Source: Actinomadura citrea (GTDB lineage Bacteria > Actinomycetota > Actinomycetes > Streptosporangiales > Streptosporangiaceae). From it: a stretch of 64,000 nt of DNA. Of this stretch, positions 16,559 to 25,427 are shown one piece after another. The stretch lies in NCBI RefSeq assembly GCF_013409045.1, contig NZ_JACCBT010000001.1, forward strand, positions 6,138,001 through 6,202,000. The letters are read 5' to 3'. Numbering within the stretch: position 1 is the first letter of the stretch; each line of letters begins with the position of its first letter. The position numbers and the translations under genes were made by a program. The notes beneath the pieces were generated by a model. The model ran no database searches. It had not been told where the DNA came from and saw only the letters and a program-made list of their open reading frames with translations.

Positions 16559-17938
16559 TCAGCGTTCGATCGGCGTGACCGGCGAGGAGCCGATCGTGCG
16601 GCCGTCCGCGTCGAGCGCGTCGACCCGGACGAAGGCGGCCCCGTGCGCGTCGGGCAGCTTGACGGCGGTGTCGAAGCCGTCCCACTCCGCGGTGTCGACC
16701 TCGCGCAGGCCGTCCTCGGACGGGCCGGCCGACAGGCGCCAGCGGGCGACGCCGGTGGCGCCGTTCCAGACCGCGTGCACCTGGCCGCCGTCGAAGCGCG
16801 CCTCCGGCGGCGCGTCCGGCCGCCCGTGCCACTCGTGCCGGTAGACCCGGTAGGTGCTCCAGAGGGGTCCCTCGGGCATCTCGGCGTCGAACAGCAGCTC
16901 GCCGTCCGGGGAGAACTCCGAGATCCTTCCCGCGGCTCCCCAGCCGACCAGCGTGTTGCCGTTCGGCAGCCCGTACGCGCCGCCCTCCACGGGACACGAC
17001 AGGTGCTCGGGGTGGGTGATCTGCCGGACGTGCGTCGCCACGCCCGTCCCTGGGTCGACGCGGATCCACACCACCCGCGACTCGTACCCGAGCATGCCGA
17101 TGTTGGCCCCGTTGTCGAAGATCCGGTGGACGTTCCCGCCGACGGGCTGCGCGTCGTGCGGCCAGTTGAACCGCACCCCCACGCCGAGCGCGAACGTGCT
17201 GGCGCCGCTGCCGAGCTTCCAGAGGACCTCGCCGGTCCGCCGGTCGACCTTGTACACCGCCTGGGAGCTGCGGGCGGTGATCACCAGGTCGCCGTCGTCG
17301 TCCACGCCGACGGCGTTCACGTGCAGGTGGTCCCAGGGCCCGTCCCCGGCCAGCGCGACGGGCAGGTCGCTCTCGCCGAGGGGGATGTGCTCCAGGCCGC
17401 TCCAGTGCAGCAGCACCTCGCCGGTCGCCACGTCGATCTCCTCGACGACGCTGTCGATCGCCGTGCCGTCCGCGGAGCCGCCGACCGGCGACAGGTCCCA
17501 CGGCCTGTTCCGGTAGCCGACGACCAGCGCGGTGCCGCGGTCGGTCAGCAGGAACTCGTGCAGGTCGACCGGCAGGTCGCCGCCGAGCCGGACCGAGGCG
17601 ATGACCCGGTAGGAGGTGTCGGCGACGTAGCAGGTGCCCATGCCTACGCCGGTGTTGGTCGCCTCGCCCTGCCACCAGGTCAGCACCGGCCGCCCCTGGT
17701 AGCTCTGCACGCGCAGGTTGGTGGCGTACTCCCCCTCGGGCAGCGGGAGGTACCAGACCACGCGCCCCCGGTCGTCGGCGATCTGGAGGCCGTGCGGGGC
17801 GCCGGGCTCCAGGATGGACTGCGGCGACATGAACAGGTGGCCGGGCGCCACCCCGTCGCGCAGGGTCGTCACGTTGATCCGCCGGATGCCGGCGTAGTCC
17901 GGCATGGCCGCGGTCGCGGGTTCGGTCGTCTCGCCCAT
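16559..17938 (-). CDS. Arylsulfotransferase-like protein (paralogue 2 of 3)
   Basis: A 459-aa homologue of the protein at 2219, clearly alike along the whole length (VAPGHLFMSPQS, LTWWQGEATNTG, DLHEFLLTDRG, HVNAVGVDDDGD, LPNGNTLVGWG, ISEFSPDGELLFD, VHAVWNGATGVARW). The start at ATG 17938 is set by GAGAGGAC just upstream, the same ribosome-site string as in front of the megasynthase; an in-frame ATG at 18007 lacks one. No signal peptide is visible. A 145-bp gap to the MATE gene holds a 19-nt motif shared with the promoter of paralogue 3, so it may be transcribed on its own. Putative PAPS-independent sulfate transfer. Confidence 0.8.
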   Translation of the reverse strand: MGETTEPATAAMPDYAGIRRINVTTLRDGVAPGHLFMSPQSILEPGAPHGLQIADDRGRVVWYLPLPEGEYATNLRVQSYQGRPVLTWWQGEATNTGVGMGTCYVADTSYRVIASVRLGGDLPVDLHEFLLTDRGTALVVGYRNRPWDLSPVGGSADGTAIDSVVEEIDVATGEVLLHWSGLEHIPLGESDLPVALAGDGPWDHLHVNAVGVDDDGDLVITARSSQAVYKVDRRTGEVLWKLGSGASTFALGVGVRFNWPHDAQPVGGNVHRIFDNGANIGMLGYESRVVWIRVDPGTGVATHVRQITHPEHLSCPVEGGAYGLPNGNTLVGWGAAGRISEFSPDGELLFDAEMPEGPLWSTYRVYRHEWHGRPDAPPEARFDGGQVHAVWNGATGVARWRLSAGPSEDGLREVDTAEWDGFDTAVKLPDAHGAAFVRVDALDADGRTIGSSPVTPIER

Positions 17939-17986
17939 GGTGTCCTCTCGTGCGGCGGCGTCCGGGCAGGGCCGCCCGGACGGGCA

Positions 17987-18005
17987 GGCGCGGCTCACGC
18001 TATGC
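17987..18005 (-). promoter_or_regulatory. 19-nt upstream motif, copy in front of ASST paralogue 2
   Basis: On the - strand this reads GCATAGCGTGAGCCGCGCC, about 50 bp upstream of the start at 17938. The same string with two changes lies at 28732-28750, about 35-55 bp upstream of paralogue 3. It may be a shared operator or core promoter, or simply upstream sequence inherited when the gene was duplicated. Confidence 0.4.
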
Positions 18006-18083
18006 ACGCCCGCGCGGCCCGCCCAGCGCCGATCGGGCGCACCTTCGAGGGGACGGGACGGCGCGGCGCGTACGGGCGGACGA

Positions 18084-19478
18084 TCAGTCCGGGCGGACGG
18101 GGGACGGCGGCGCGGCGCCCCGGGCGGGCTCCTCGCGCGACGTCCGCCGGCGCCGGTCCTGGGCGCGCACGAACGCCACCGCGGCGAGCACCGCGAGCAC
18201 GCCGGCGGTGTTCATGGCGCCGATCGTCACGTACAGCGGGACCGGGCCGCCGGCGCCCCGGCCCGCCAGCGCGCCGATGCCGACCGAACCGGCGACGTAC
18301 ACCGCCGACGCGGCGAGCGCCAGGCGGGCGCCGCCGGTCTGCTCCAGCGCCATGAGCGCGGTGAGCACCAGCCCGAGGACCACGAAGCTCGGGCCCACGA
18401 TCGCGATGTAGCGCGCGGTCTCGCCGGCGATCCGCTCGTTCTCGGCGGTCAGGTGGCCGATGACGCCGCGCAGCAGCCACAGCACGGGGACGATCACGGC
18501 GTACACGGCCAGCGTCGTCCGCAGCGCGGCGCCGAGCACCGCGGCGACCTGCTCCCGGCCGGACGCGCCGAGGCTCTGGTTCATCAGGATGGCCGCGGCG
18601 GAGCCGAGGACGACGGCCGGCATGATGACGAGGTTCTGGACCGTCGTCGCGGTCGCGAACCCCGCGATCACGTCCGGGCCGAACGGCTTGAGCATCAGCA
18701 CGAACGCGAAGTTCATGCCGAACATCACGATGTTGGTGAGGCTGACCGGCACGCCGGTCCGCAGCAGGTACCCGAGGACCTCCGGCCGCCAGCCCCACTC
18801 CCTCAGCAGCCCCGTCCGGGCGAGCACGACCATGCCGAAGGCGCCGGCGGTGAGGCCGTTGAGGGCCGTCGCCAGCGGCAGCGCCGCGATGTCCAACCCG
18901 CAGCCGAAGCCCAGCACCGCGAGCCCGGCGACCTCCACCGCGCTGCCCACCAGCATGATCAGTGCCGCCGGGCCGGCGCGGCCCGCGCCGCGCAGCGCCG
19001 ACGCGCACAGCACCGGCCACGCCAGCGTGAGGTTGGCGAGCGACATCCACCGCAGGAACCGCACGAACAGGTCCTTGCCCTGCGCGTCCGCGCCGAGGAC
19101 GTCCGCCAGGGCCGGCGCCGCCAGGCTCAGCCCGATCCCGAGCGCGAGCCCCGTGCCGAGCCAGACCACCGCCACGCTCATCGTCGTGGCCCCCACGTCC
19201 CGCTCGCCGCGCCCCGTCCGCAGCGCCGTGATCGTCTGGTTGGTGACGTCGAACGCGACCTGCACCCCGAAGAACAGGAACGCCAGCGGGAAGTACAGCG
19301 ACCGGACGCGGATGGCCTCGTCGCCCATCCAGCCGAGGATGGCGACGATCACGATCGGCACCATGATGGCGAGCAGCTGCGCGGCCGCCATGGGCGCCGC
19401 AAGGCGGGCGATCCGGCGCCGGTGCGCCGCCCTCACCGTCTGCGGCGACTGCGCCGCCTGCGCCGTCGGCGCGGTCAT
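18084..19478 (-). CDS. MATE-family efflux transporter
   Basis: A 464-aa integral membrane protein with about twelve hydrophobic segments in two halves and MATE/DinF-like features. These include an early LAAPMAAAQLLAIMVPIVIVA helix, DVTNQTITALRTGRG in the first half and the mirrored GMNFAFVLMLKPFG...IMNQSLGA segment in the second. It overlaps the GH3 gene upstream by ATGA, so the two are co-translated. The family expels small, often cationic or amphiphilic compounds using H+ or Na+ gradients. In this setting it probably exports the cluster product or an inactive glycosylated form. Confidence 0.85.
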   Translation of the reverse strand: MTAPTAQAAQSPQTVRAAHRRRIARLAAPMAAAQLLAIMVPIVIVAILGWMGDEAIRVRSLYFPLAFLFFGVQVAFDVTNQTITALRTGRGERDVGATTMSVAVVWLGTGLALGIGLSLAAPALADVLGADAQGKDLFVRFLRWMSLANLTLAWPVLCASALRGAGRAGPAALIMLVGSAVEVAGLAVLGFGCGLDIAALPLATALNGLTAGAFGMVVLARTGLLREWGWRPEVLGYLLRTGVPVSLTNIVMFGMNFAFVLMLKPFGPDVIAGFATATTVQNLVIMPAVVLGSAAAILMNQSLGASGREQVAAVLGAALRTTLAVYAVIVPVLWLLRGVIGHLTAENERIAGETARYIAIVGPSFVVLGLVLTALMALEQTGGARLALAASAVYVAGSVGIGALAGRGAGGPVPLYVTIGAMNTAGVLAVLAAVAFVRAQDRRRRTSREEPARGAAPPSPVRPD

Positions 19479-21421
19479 GGGCGGGCCGGATAGGTGAGGC
19501 CGAACCCGTACGGGAAGAGCGGATCCTGGCCGTCGCCGTGGTTGATCGGCAGCTGGTCGGCGCTGCGCATCCAGGTGACGGGCAGCTTCCCGGTCGCGCC
19601 GGCGGCACCGAACAGCACGTCGGCGACGCCCTGCCCCTCGGTGCCGGGGAGCCAGCAGGCGACCAGCGCGTCCCAGCCGGACAGCTCCGCCGCGACGTCC
19701 AGGGGACGCCCGCTCACCAGCAGCACCACGACGGGGATCCCGGCGGCGCGCAGCCGCGCGATGATGTCCAGGTCCACGGGGTCCAGGCCCATCCCGGCCG
19801 GGCGGTCGCCCTCGTCCTCGGCGTACGGCTCCTCCCCGACGACCGCGATGGCGACCTTGCAGGAGGCGCTCACGCCGCGGCCGTCCGGGTGGTGGCGGAC
19901 GGTGGCGCCGGGGCCCGCGGCGGCGCGGATGCCGTCCAGGATGGTGGTCCCCGCGGTGACGGGCCCCGGCTCGCCCTGCCAGCTGATGGTCCAGCCGCCG
20001 CACTGCATCCCGATGTCGTGGGCGCTGCGCCCGGCGACGACGATCTCTCCGCCGGGATCGAGCGGGAGCAGCCCCCCCTCGTTCCTGAGGACCACCAGCG
20101 AGGCGGCCACGGCCCGCCGGGCGAGGGCGCGATGCTCGGGGCCGCCGATCCGCCCCGTGTAGGCGCGGTCGGTCAGCGGGTGCTCGAACAGGCCCTGCTC
20201 GAACTTCTTGGTCAGGATGCGCCGGTTGGCGTCGTCGATCCGCGCCATCGGCACCCGCCCGGCCAGCACCTCGGCGCGCAGGGTCCCGATGAACCTCCGC
20301 CACTCCTCGGGGACCATGACCAGGTCGATCCCGGCGTTGACCGCCGCCCGGACCTCGGCCGGGCCGAACGCGTCGGCCTCGTAGATCATGTCGAGGCCGT
20401 TCCAGTCGGACACGACGATGCCGGAGAAGCCGAGCTCCTCCTTGAGCACCTCGGTGACCAGGTACCGGTGGCCGTGCAGGCGCAGCCCGTTCCACGAGCT
20501 GTGGGAGATCATGACCGATCCCACGCCGCGCTCCAGGGCGGCGAGGAACGGCGGCAGGTGCAGCGCCCGCAGCTCCTCCTCGGCGAGCCGCGTGTCGCCC
20601 TGGTCGTCGCCGTCCTTGGTGCCGCCGTCGCCGACGAAGTGCTTGGCGGTCGCCATGACCGAGGGCCGGGGGCCGACGCGCGGGCCCTGGAGCCCGGTGA
20701 TGAACGACGTCATGGCGATGGGCAGCTCGGGCAGCTCGCCGAACGACTCGTAGGTGCGTCCCCAGCGCGGGTTGCGGACGACCCCGAGGCACGGCGCGAA
20801 GTTCCAGGTGATGCCGGTGCCCGAGACCTCCTCGGCCACCGCGGCGCCGATGTCGCGGACCAGCGCGGGGTCGCGGGTCGCGCCGAGCCCGATGTTGTGC
20901 GGGAAGAGCGTCGCGCCGACCACGTTGCCGTGCCCGTGGACGGCGTCGACGCCGTACAGGATCGGGATGCCGAGCGGGGTGGCCAGGGCGGCGCGCTGGA
21001 AGTCGTCGTACATGTCCGCCCAGGTCACGGGGTCGTTCGGGGTGGGCACCGATCCCCCGCCCGACAGCACCGACCCGAGCCGGTACGCGGTGACGTCCGG
21101 CGCCCCGGCCTCCAGGCGCTCCGCCTGGGTCATCTGGCCGATCTTGTCGTCCAGGCTCATCCTGGCCAGCAGGTCCTCGACCCGGGCCGCGACCGGTACC
21201 CGGGGGTCGCGGTACGGCGGGGCGTGTCCGTCGTCACGGCGGGGGTCGATGTCATGGGGTACATGCCTGTCATGGGGCACGGGCCTGTCAGGGGGCACGG
21301 CCCTGTCATGGGGCACTGCTCGGGCGGCGGCGTTCTCGATGGCGTCCACAAGACACCGAGGCTGCACGCGACGGCCGCCGTTGAGGAGCCTCCAACGGTT
21401 CCTCCTCTTGTCCTGCCCCAT
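19475..21421 (-). CDS. Glycoside hydrolase family 3 (beta-glucosidase-like)
   Basis: About 648 aa. The GH3 barrel shows LLARMSLDDKIGQMTQ, GIPILYGVDAVHG, KHFVGDGGT and the nucleophile motif IVVSDWNGLD (Asp339 with this start). The second domain contains EPYAEDEGDRP and LPGTEGQGVADVLFG, typical of the substrate-binding half. The start is uncertain: ATG 21421 has no clear SD, and the first 60 residues contain a low-complexity VPHDR repeat (DNA 21250-21321), so translation may begin later. No convincing signal peptide is visible. It is coupled to the MATE exporter. GH3 enzymes in antibiotic clusters can remove a protective glucose outside the cell, as OleR does for oleandomycin, and a GT1 gene is present here. 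Confidence 0.85.
   Translation of the reverse strand: MGQDKRRNRWRLLNGGRRVQPRCLVDAIENAAARAVPHDRAVPPDRPVPHDRHVPHDIDPRRDDGHAPPYRDPRVPVAARVEDLLARMSLDDKIGQMTQAERLEAGAPDVTAYRLGSVLSGGGSVPTPNDPVTWADMYDDFQRAALATPLGIPILYGVDAVHGHGNVVGATLFPHNIGLGATRDPALVRDIGAAVAEEVSGTGITWNFAPCLGVVRNPRWGRTYESFGELPELPIAMTSFITGLQGPRVGPRPSVMATAKHFVGDGGTKDGDDQGDTRLAEEELRALHLPPFLAALERGVGSVMISHSSWNGLRLHGHRYLVTEVLKEELGFSGIVVSDWNGLDMIYEADAFGPAEVRAAVNAGIDLVMVPEEWRRFIGTLRAEVLAGRVPMARIDDANRRILTKKFEQGLFEHPLTDRAYTGRIGGPEHRALARRAVAASLVVLRNEGGLLPLDPGGEIVVAGRSAHDIGMQCGGWTISWQGEPGPVTAGTTILDGIRAAAGPGATVRHHPDGRGVSASCKVAIAVVGEEPYAEDEGDRPAGMGLDPVDLDIIARLRAAGIPVVVLLVSGRPLDVAAELSGWDALVACWLPGTEGQGVADVLFGAAGATGKLPVTWMRSADQLPINHGDGQDPLFPYGFGLTYPARP
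21250..21321. repeat. 18-bp tandem repeat, 4 units
   Basis: Units start at 21250, 21268, 21286 and 21304 (TGTCATGGGGYAC-like). If translated in the GH3 frame they give six-residue steps such as PHDRHV and PPDRPV. Whether this is coding depends on the true GH3 start. Confidence 0.75.
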
Positions 21422-21503
21422 TGGGCAGCCCGGGGCCGGGCACGGCGGCATGCCGGACGGGGCGACCGGCCAGCGCCGGCCGCCCCGCCGCCCGTCCCGC
21501 CCG

Positions 21504-22253
21504 CTAGCCCGCCGCGCGGCCGGCCGCCAGCCGGTCGAGCACGATCTCCGCGATCCGCTCCCGGTGGTCGTCGAGGAAGAAGTGCCCGCCGGGGAAGACG
21601 AACCCGGCGCCGTCACCGGAGCCGTGCTCCCGCCAGGCCAGCGCGTCCTCGACCGGGGTCATCGGGTCGGCGTCGCCCGCCAGCACCACGATCGGGCAGG
21701 CGAGCGGCGGCCCCGGGCGGTAGCGGTAGGTGTCGATCGCCTGGTAGTCGCCGCGCACCACGGGCATGATCATCCGGACGAACGCCGGGCTGTCCAGCAG
21801 CCGCGCGTCCGTCCCGCCGAGGCGGGTCATGTCGTCCAGCAGCTCGCGGTCGCCCATGGGGTGCGTGCGCTCCTGGCGGCTGCGCGCCGGGGAGCGGCGC
21901 CCCGAGACGAACAGCGCCGGGGGCGGCGCGGCGAGCCGCCGCGCCACCTCGAAGGCCACGATCGCGCCCATGCTGTGGCCGAAGAACGCCGCCGGCGGCA
22001 GCCCGGCGACCTCGGCCGCGAGCCGGTCGGCCAGCTCCGCGAGGTCGACCGGCACCGGCTCCCGGCGGCGGTCCTGCCGTCCGGGGTACTGGACGACGGT
22101 GACCTCGGCCGCCGGGCTCAGCGTCTCGGAGAGGCCGTGGTAGGCGCTCGCGGAGGCGCCCGCGTAGGGGAAGCACAGCAGCCGCGGCGCCCCCTCGTCC
22201 GCCGGGTGGAACCGGCGGAACCACCCGGCCCCTCCCCCAAGCGCTCCGGGCAT
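21504..22253 (-). CDS. Type II thioesterase
   Basis: A 249-aa alpha/beta hydrolase of the stand-alone thioesterase II family found beside PKS and NRPS genes. It has LLCFPYAGASASAYHGL near the start, QYPGRQDR, the nucleophile Ser94 in FFGHSMGA, the Asp segment VVLAGDADPMTP and the His in FPGGHFFLDDH. Normal family length. It starts 3 bp after the sulfotransferase stop. These enzymes remove wrong or stalled acyl groups from carrier domains, and this cluster has at least three carriers to service. It could also act in product release, because the megasynthase has no built-in thioesterase. Confidence 0.9.
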   Translation of the reverse strand: MPGALGGGAGWFRRFHPADEGAPRLLCFPYAGASASAYHGLSETLSPAAEVTVVQYPGRQDRRREPVPVDLAELADRLAAEVAGLPPAAFFGHSMGAIVAFEVARRLAAPPPALFVSGRRSPARSRQERTHPMGDRELLDDMTRLGGTDARLLDSPAFVRMIMPVVRGDYQAIDTYRYRPGPPLACPIVVLAGDADPMTPVEDALAWREHGSGDGAGFVFPGGHFFLDDHRERIAEIVLDRLAAGRAAG

Positions 22254-22256
22254 CGC

Positions 22257-22916
22257 TCAGGACGCCGGGACGGCGTCGGGGTCGCCGCCGGTGACGTGCT
22301 CGCGCAGCAGCGACTCGAAGTCGTCGCGGTCGTTGGAGCGGGGGAACGGCTCGTCGGGCACCGCGACGCCGAGGAAGTCGCACAGCGGCTCCCAGCCCTG
22401 GGCGACCTCGAAGACCAGCAGCCGGTCCGGGTCCACCTCGCGGCGCACCGCCTCGTTGTGCTCGGCGAACACGCGCCGCGCGTGGTCGGGGTCGGTGAAC
22501 CGCCCGCCGAACTGGCCGTCCCACACGACCTCCCGCGACATCGCCCGCATCTGGCCGAGGACGGGGGTGGCGGGCGGCGTGGGGTCCATGGCGGCGCGGT
22601 GGATGGTCGACGCCGCGCTGTCGTACCAGCGCCGCGGATCGCGGACGGTGAGGATGACCTTCGCCTTCGGGTAGAACTCGGTCAGCTCCCGCCAGAAGCG
22701 GGTGCCCGGCCAGTCGACGCTGGACCGGTACCCGCGGTAGACCTCGTCCCAGTCGGTGGGCCCGCCCTGGGCTGCGCGCCGCCACAGCGGGATCTCCTCC
22801 GCGCGCTCCAGCATCCCGAGCATGTGGTGGCACGGGCCGAAGCCGAGCCTCTCCAGTGCGGCCTTGAGGGAGAAGGTGCCGGTGCGGCCGAACCCGGCGC
22901 CGATGACTTCGAGCAT
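22257..22916 (-). CDS. PAPS-type sulfotransferase
   Basis: A 219-aa protein of the compact bacterial sulfotransferase group. The N-terminal MLEVIGAGFGRTGTFSLKAA carries the 5'-phosphosulfate loop, and VILTVRDPRRWYDS is the expected 3'-phosphate-binding strand with Arg and a Ser after it. The start at ATG 22916 is supported by AAGGAG 6 nt upstream. It lies directly between the type III PKS and the thioesterase. In caprazamycin biosynthesis a PAPS-dependent sulfotransferase (Cpz6) sulfates a pyrone made by a type III PKS (Cpz8), and an ASST (Cpz4) passes the sulfate on. The same three gene types are clustered here, so this is the likely first sulfation step (inference). Confidence 0.82.
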   Translation of the reverse strand: MLEVIGAGFGRTGTFSLKAALERLGFGPCHHMLGMLERAEEIPLWRRAAQGGPTDWDEVYRGYRSSVDWPGTRFWRELTEFYPKAKVILTVRDPRRWYDSAASTIHRAAMDPTPPATPVLGQMRAMSREVVWDGQFGGRFTDPDHARRVFAEHNEAVRREVDPDRLLVFEVAQGWEPLCDFLGVAVPDEPFPRSNDRDDFESLLREHVTGGDPDAVPAS

Positions 22917-22984
22917 GAGGGGCTCCTTCGATGGTCGTTGCCGTACTTTCCGGGCCTCGGATCCGCCGTGCCCGGGGCGGTCGG

Positions 22985-24025
22985 TCAGGCGCCGCGCAGC
23001 AGGACGCTCCAGACGGTGGCGCCGGGGCCGAACGCCATCACGAGGCCGTGCTCCCCGGGCCGGGGCGGGCGGGCGTCCATGAGGCGGCCGAGGACGGCGA
23101 GGACCGCCGGCGCCGCGGTGTTGCCGTACTCGCGCATCACCGCGCGTGACTCCGCGACCGACTCCTCCGGGAGCCCGAGCTCCTCGGAGACGCGGTCGAT
23201 GATGCGCCGGCCGCCCGGGTGCACCGCCCACCAGGCGATGTCCGCCCGGGTGAGGCCGTTGCGGGCCAGGAGCGCGTCGGTGGGGGCAGCCACGGCGGCG
23301 GCGGTGACGTCGGGCATGGTCGGCGCGAGCCGGACGTCCATGCCGGAGTCGCCGACGTGGACCTGGAGGTCCCCGGCGTACCGCGGCACCGACACCAGCC
23401 CGGAGTCGAGAACGTCCAGGCCCGCGATCCCCTCCCCGCCCGGACACATCACCACGGCGGCGGCGCCGTCGCCGAACAGGGTGAGCACGACCGCCTGCTC
23501 CTTGTCGTAGGGCGGCGGCTGGAGATGCGGGGAGAACAGGTCCACGCACAGCGCCACCGCGGGCCTGCCGTGCACCTCGACCCAGTTCCGGCACGCGGCC
23601 AGGGTGGGGGCCGCCGCGTAGCAGCCCATGGGGCCGAGCGAGAGGAACTCGGTGTCCGGCCCCATGCCGAGCTCGTGGACCAGTGCCTCCAGGCCGGGGG
23701 CGGAGTGCGTGGTGGTCGTCGTCGTGATCAGCAGGCCGACCTCGTCCGGGCGCAGCCCGGCGCGCTCCAGGGCGCGGCCGACCGCCTCCCGGCCGAGGGC
23801 GCGCGCCTCGGTGAGGCCGCGCCGCATCCGGCGGGCGGTGCTCCAGGCGCGCGGGTCCTCCACGAGCGGGTTGACCGCCATGCCCTTGGTCTCGATGGCG
23901 GAGTTGCGGACGATGTCGCCGACCGCGTCGCCGCCCTCGTCGTCCCGCAGGAACGTGGCCAGCTCGTCCATCTTGAGCTGGGGCGGCGCGGCGAAGGTGA
24001 CGTGGGTGATCCTGGCTGGCGGCAT
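22985..24025 (-). CDS. Type III polyketide synthase
   Basis: A 346-aa chalcone/stilbene-synthase-like homodimeric condensing enzyme. The catalytic triad is complete: Cys135 in LGPMGCYAAAP, His269 in WAVHPGGRRI and Asn302 in YGNTAAP. The size is typical. It would extend an acyl-CoA starter with malonyl-CoA on free CoA and release a pyrone, resorcinol or similar. Its direct neighbour, 68 bp downstream, is a PAPS-type sulfotransferase and the cluster has three ASST-like genes, so a small phenolic or enolic sulfate carrier is the preferred product guess. Alternatively it could use the cinnamoyl-CoA expected from the lyase and ligase at 34508-38064. The start at ATG 24025 has AGGAAGG upstream. Confidence 0.92.
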   Translation of the reverse strand: MPPARITHVTFAAPPQLKMDELATFLRDDEGGDAVGDIVRNSAIETKGMAVNPLVEDPRAWSTARRMRRGLTEARALGREAVGRALERAGLRPDEVGLLITTTTTTHSAPGLEALVHELGMGPDTEFLSLGPMGCYAAAPTLAACRNWVEVHGRPAVALCVDLFSPHLQPPPYDKEQAVVLTLFGDGAAAVVMCPGGEGIAGLDVLDSGLVSVPRYAGDLQVHVGDSGMDVRLAPTMPDVTAAAVAAPTDALLARNGLTRADIAWWAVHPGGRRIIDRVSEELGLPEESVAESRAVMREYGNTAAPAVLAVLGRLMDARPPRPGEHGLVMAFGPGATVWSVLLRGA

Positions 24026-24068
24026 CGCGGACGCCCTTCCTGATGCGGTGCGTTCGGTGGGTGACGGG

Positions 24069-25427
24069 TCAGGAGACGGGGTCGATCTCGTCGAGGCGGA
24101 CGTCGCGCTCGGCGAAGACGACCAGCAGGCGCTCGATGGCGTCCAGGAAGGAGCGGATCCGCGCGGGCGAGAGGTGGGCGGTGTCGGCGAAGAGGCTGAG
24201 GCGGATCGCCTCCGGGTCCTCCAGCACCTCGAACGCCTCCAGGAAGAGCGCCACGGTCGCGCGGTCGACCTTCTCGTTCCACTCGAAGGTGGACTCGGCA
24301 GGCGGCGCGGCCGGCTCCGCGGCGGGCCGCCCGGCGCAGACCGGCGTCCACATGTCGTTGAAGCACACGTCGAGGACGGTGGTCGACGCGTCCCTGATCG
24401 CGGCGACCGGCTCGGGGTCGTAGCGGGCGTTGCGCTGCGCCTGCAGGGAGGCGGTGCGGGCCGCCGCCACAACCCCCTGCAGGGTGCTGGCGCGCAGGTC
24501 GACGACGAGCGGCGTCTCCTGGCTGAGGGTCGATACCATGCGCCGCAGCTCGGGACGGCCCCGGTTGCCCGACGGCATCCGCATCGCGCAGCGGTCCAGC
24601 CCGGTGTGCGCGCCGACGAGCGCCGCCGTCAGCGCGAGCAGCACGTTCGAGGTCCCGGCCCCGCAGCGGTCCGCGGCGCGGCGCAGGGCCCGCGCGGCGG
24701 TCTGCGAGCACAGGTCGCCGCGCCAGTAGCGCGCCTCCTCCGGCGTCCTGGAAGGGGTGGGGAACATGGCGGGCGGGGCCGCGTCCAGGGCGGCCCGCCA
24801 ATGGTCGAGGGCCCGTTCCAGGACGCGCCGCCCGGCCGCCGACCGCTCCTCCTCCGCCAGGTCGAGGGGCTGCGCCGCCCCGCCCTCGGGCTCGCGGCCC
24901 TCCAGCAGGTCGAGGAGCTCCCCGTACACCACGCGGGTGCCGAGGAAGTCCGAGGCCATGTGCGACATCCCGAACATGACCATCACCGGCTCGTCTCCGA
25001 CCGTCCCGATCCGGATGCGGAACGGCAGGCCGTCCACCAGGTCGTAGGGCGTGTCCTGCATCTGGGGCCACCAGCCGCCCACGATCGCGAAGATGTTCTG
25101 GTCCGGGTCGACGGCGGCGACCTCCGCCGCCAGCTCGCCCGCGCGCAGCACCTCCTGCTCCGGCCGGGCCGCGTCGCCGCCCGGTCCCGGCCGGAAGCGG
25201 GTCCGCAGCGACTCGTGCCGCTCGACCAGCCGACCGAACGCCTCCAGCACCTGGTCGGTCTTGAGGCCGGGCGGCAGCGGGCCGCCGCCGAGCACGTTGG
25301 CGAACGAGGGGAGGCCGGCCATGCTGAGCCGCGCCTCCGCCCACATGTCGAGCTGGCCCCAGGTGAACGGGCCGGTCCCCCCGCGCGCGCCGCGGAACGG
25401 GACCCGGTGAACGGTGATCTCGGTCAT
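24069..25427 (-). CDS. Stand-alone condensation-domain protein
   Basis: A 452-aa single condensation domain of the NRPS/acyltransferase superfamily. TWGQLDMW marks the start of the fold, HESLRTRF matches core motif C2, and the active-site motif is SHMASDF (Ser155, His156, Asp160). The second, catalytic His and the Asp are kept while the first His and the final Gly are changed. No adenylation or carrier domain is attached. Such free C domains join an acyl carrier to an amine or alcohol; here a cyclitol, aminocyclitol or sugar acceptor is possible. The ATG touches the stop of the upstream gene (TAG then ATG), so the two are translationally coupled. Confidence 0.82.
   Translation of the reverse strand: MTEITVHRVPFRGARGGTGPFTWGQLDMWAEARLSMAGLPSFANVLGGGPLPPGLKTDQVLEAFGRLVERHESLRTRFRPGPGGDAARPEQEVLRAGELAAEVAAVDPDQNIFAIVGGWWPQMQDTPYDLVDGLPFRIRIGTVGDEPVMVMFGMSHMASDFLGTRVVYGELLDLLEGREPEGGAAQPLDLAEEERSAAGRRVLERALDHWRAALDAAPPAMFPTPSRTPEEARYWRGDLCSQTAARALRRAADRCGAGTSNVLLALTAALVGAHTGLDRCAMRMPSGNRGRPELRRMVSTLSQETPLVVDLRASTLQGVVAAARTASLQAQRNARYDPEPVAAIRDASTTVLDVCFNDMWTPVCAGRPAAEPAAPPAESTFEWNEKVDRATVALFLEAFEVLEDPEAIRLSLFADTAHLSPARIRSFLDAIERLLVVFAERDVRLDEIDPVS

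Noticed and set aside
18007..18007. Upstream ATG as start of ASST paralogue 2
   Set aside because: It would add 23 residues without a signal-peptide pattern and has no ribosome site, while ATG 17938 follows GAGAGGAC.
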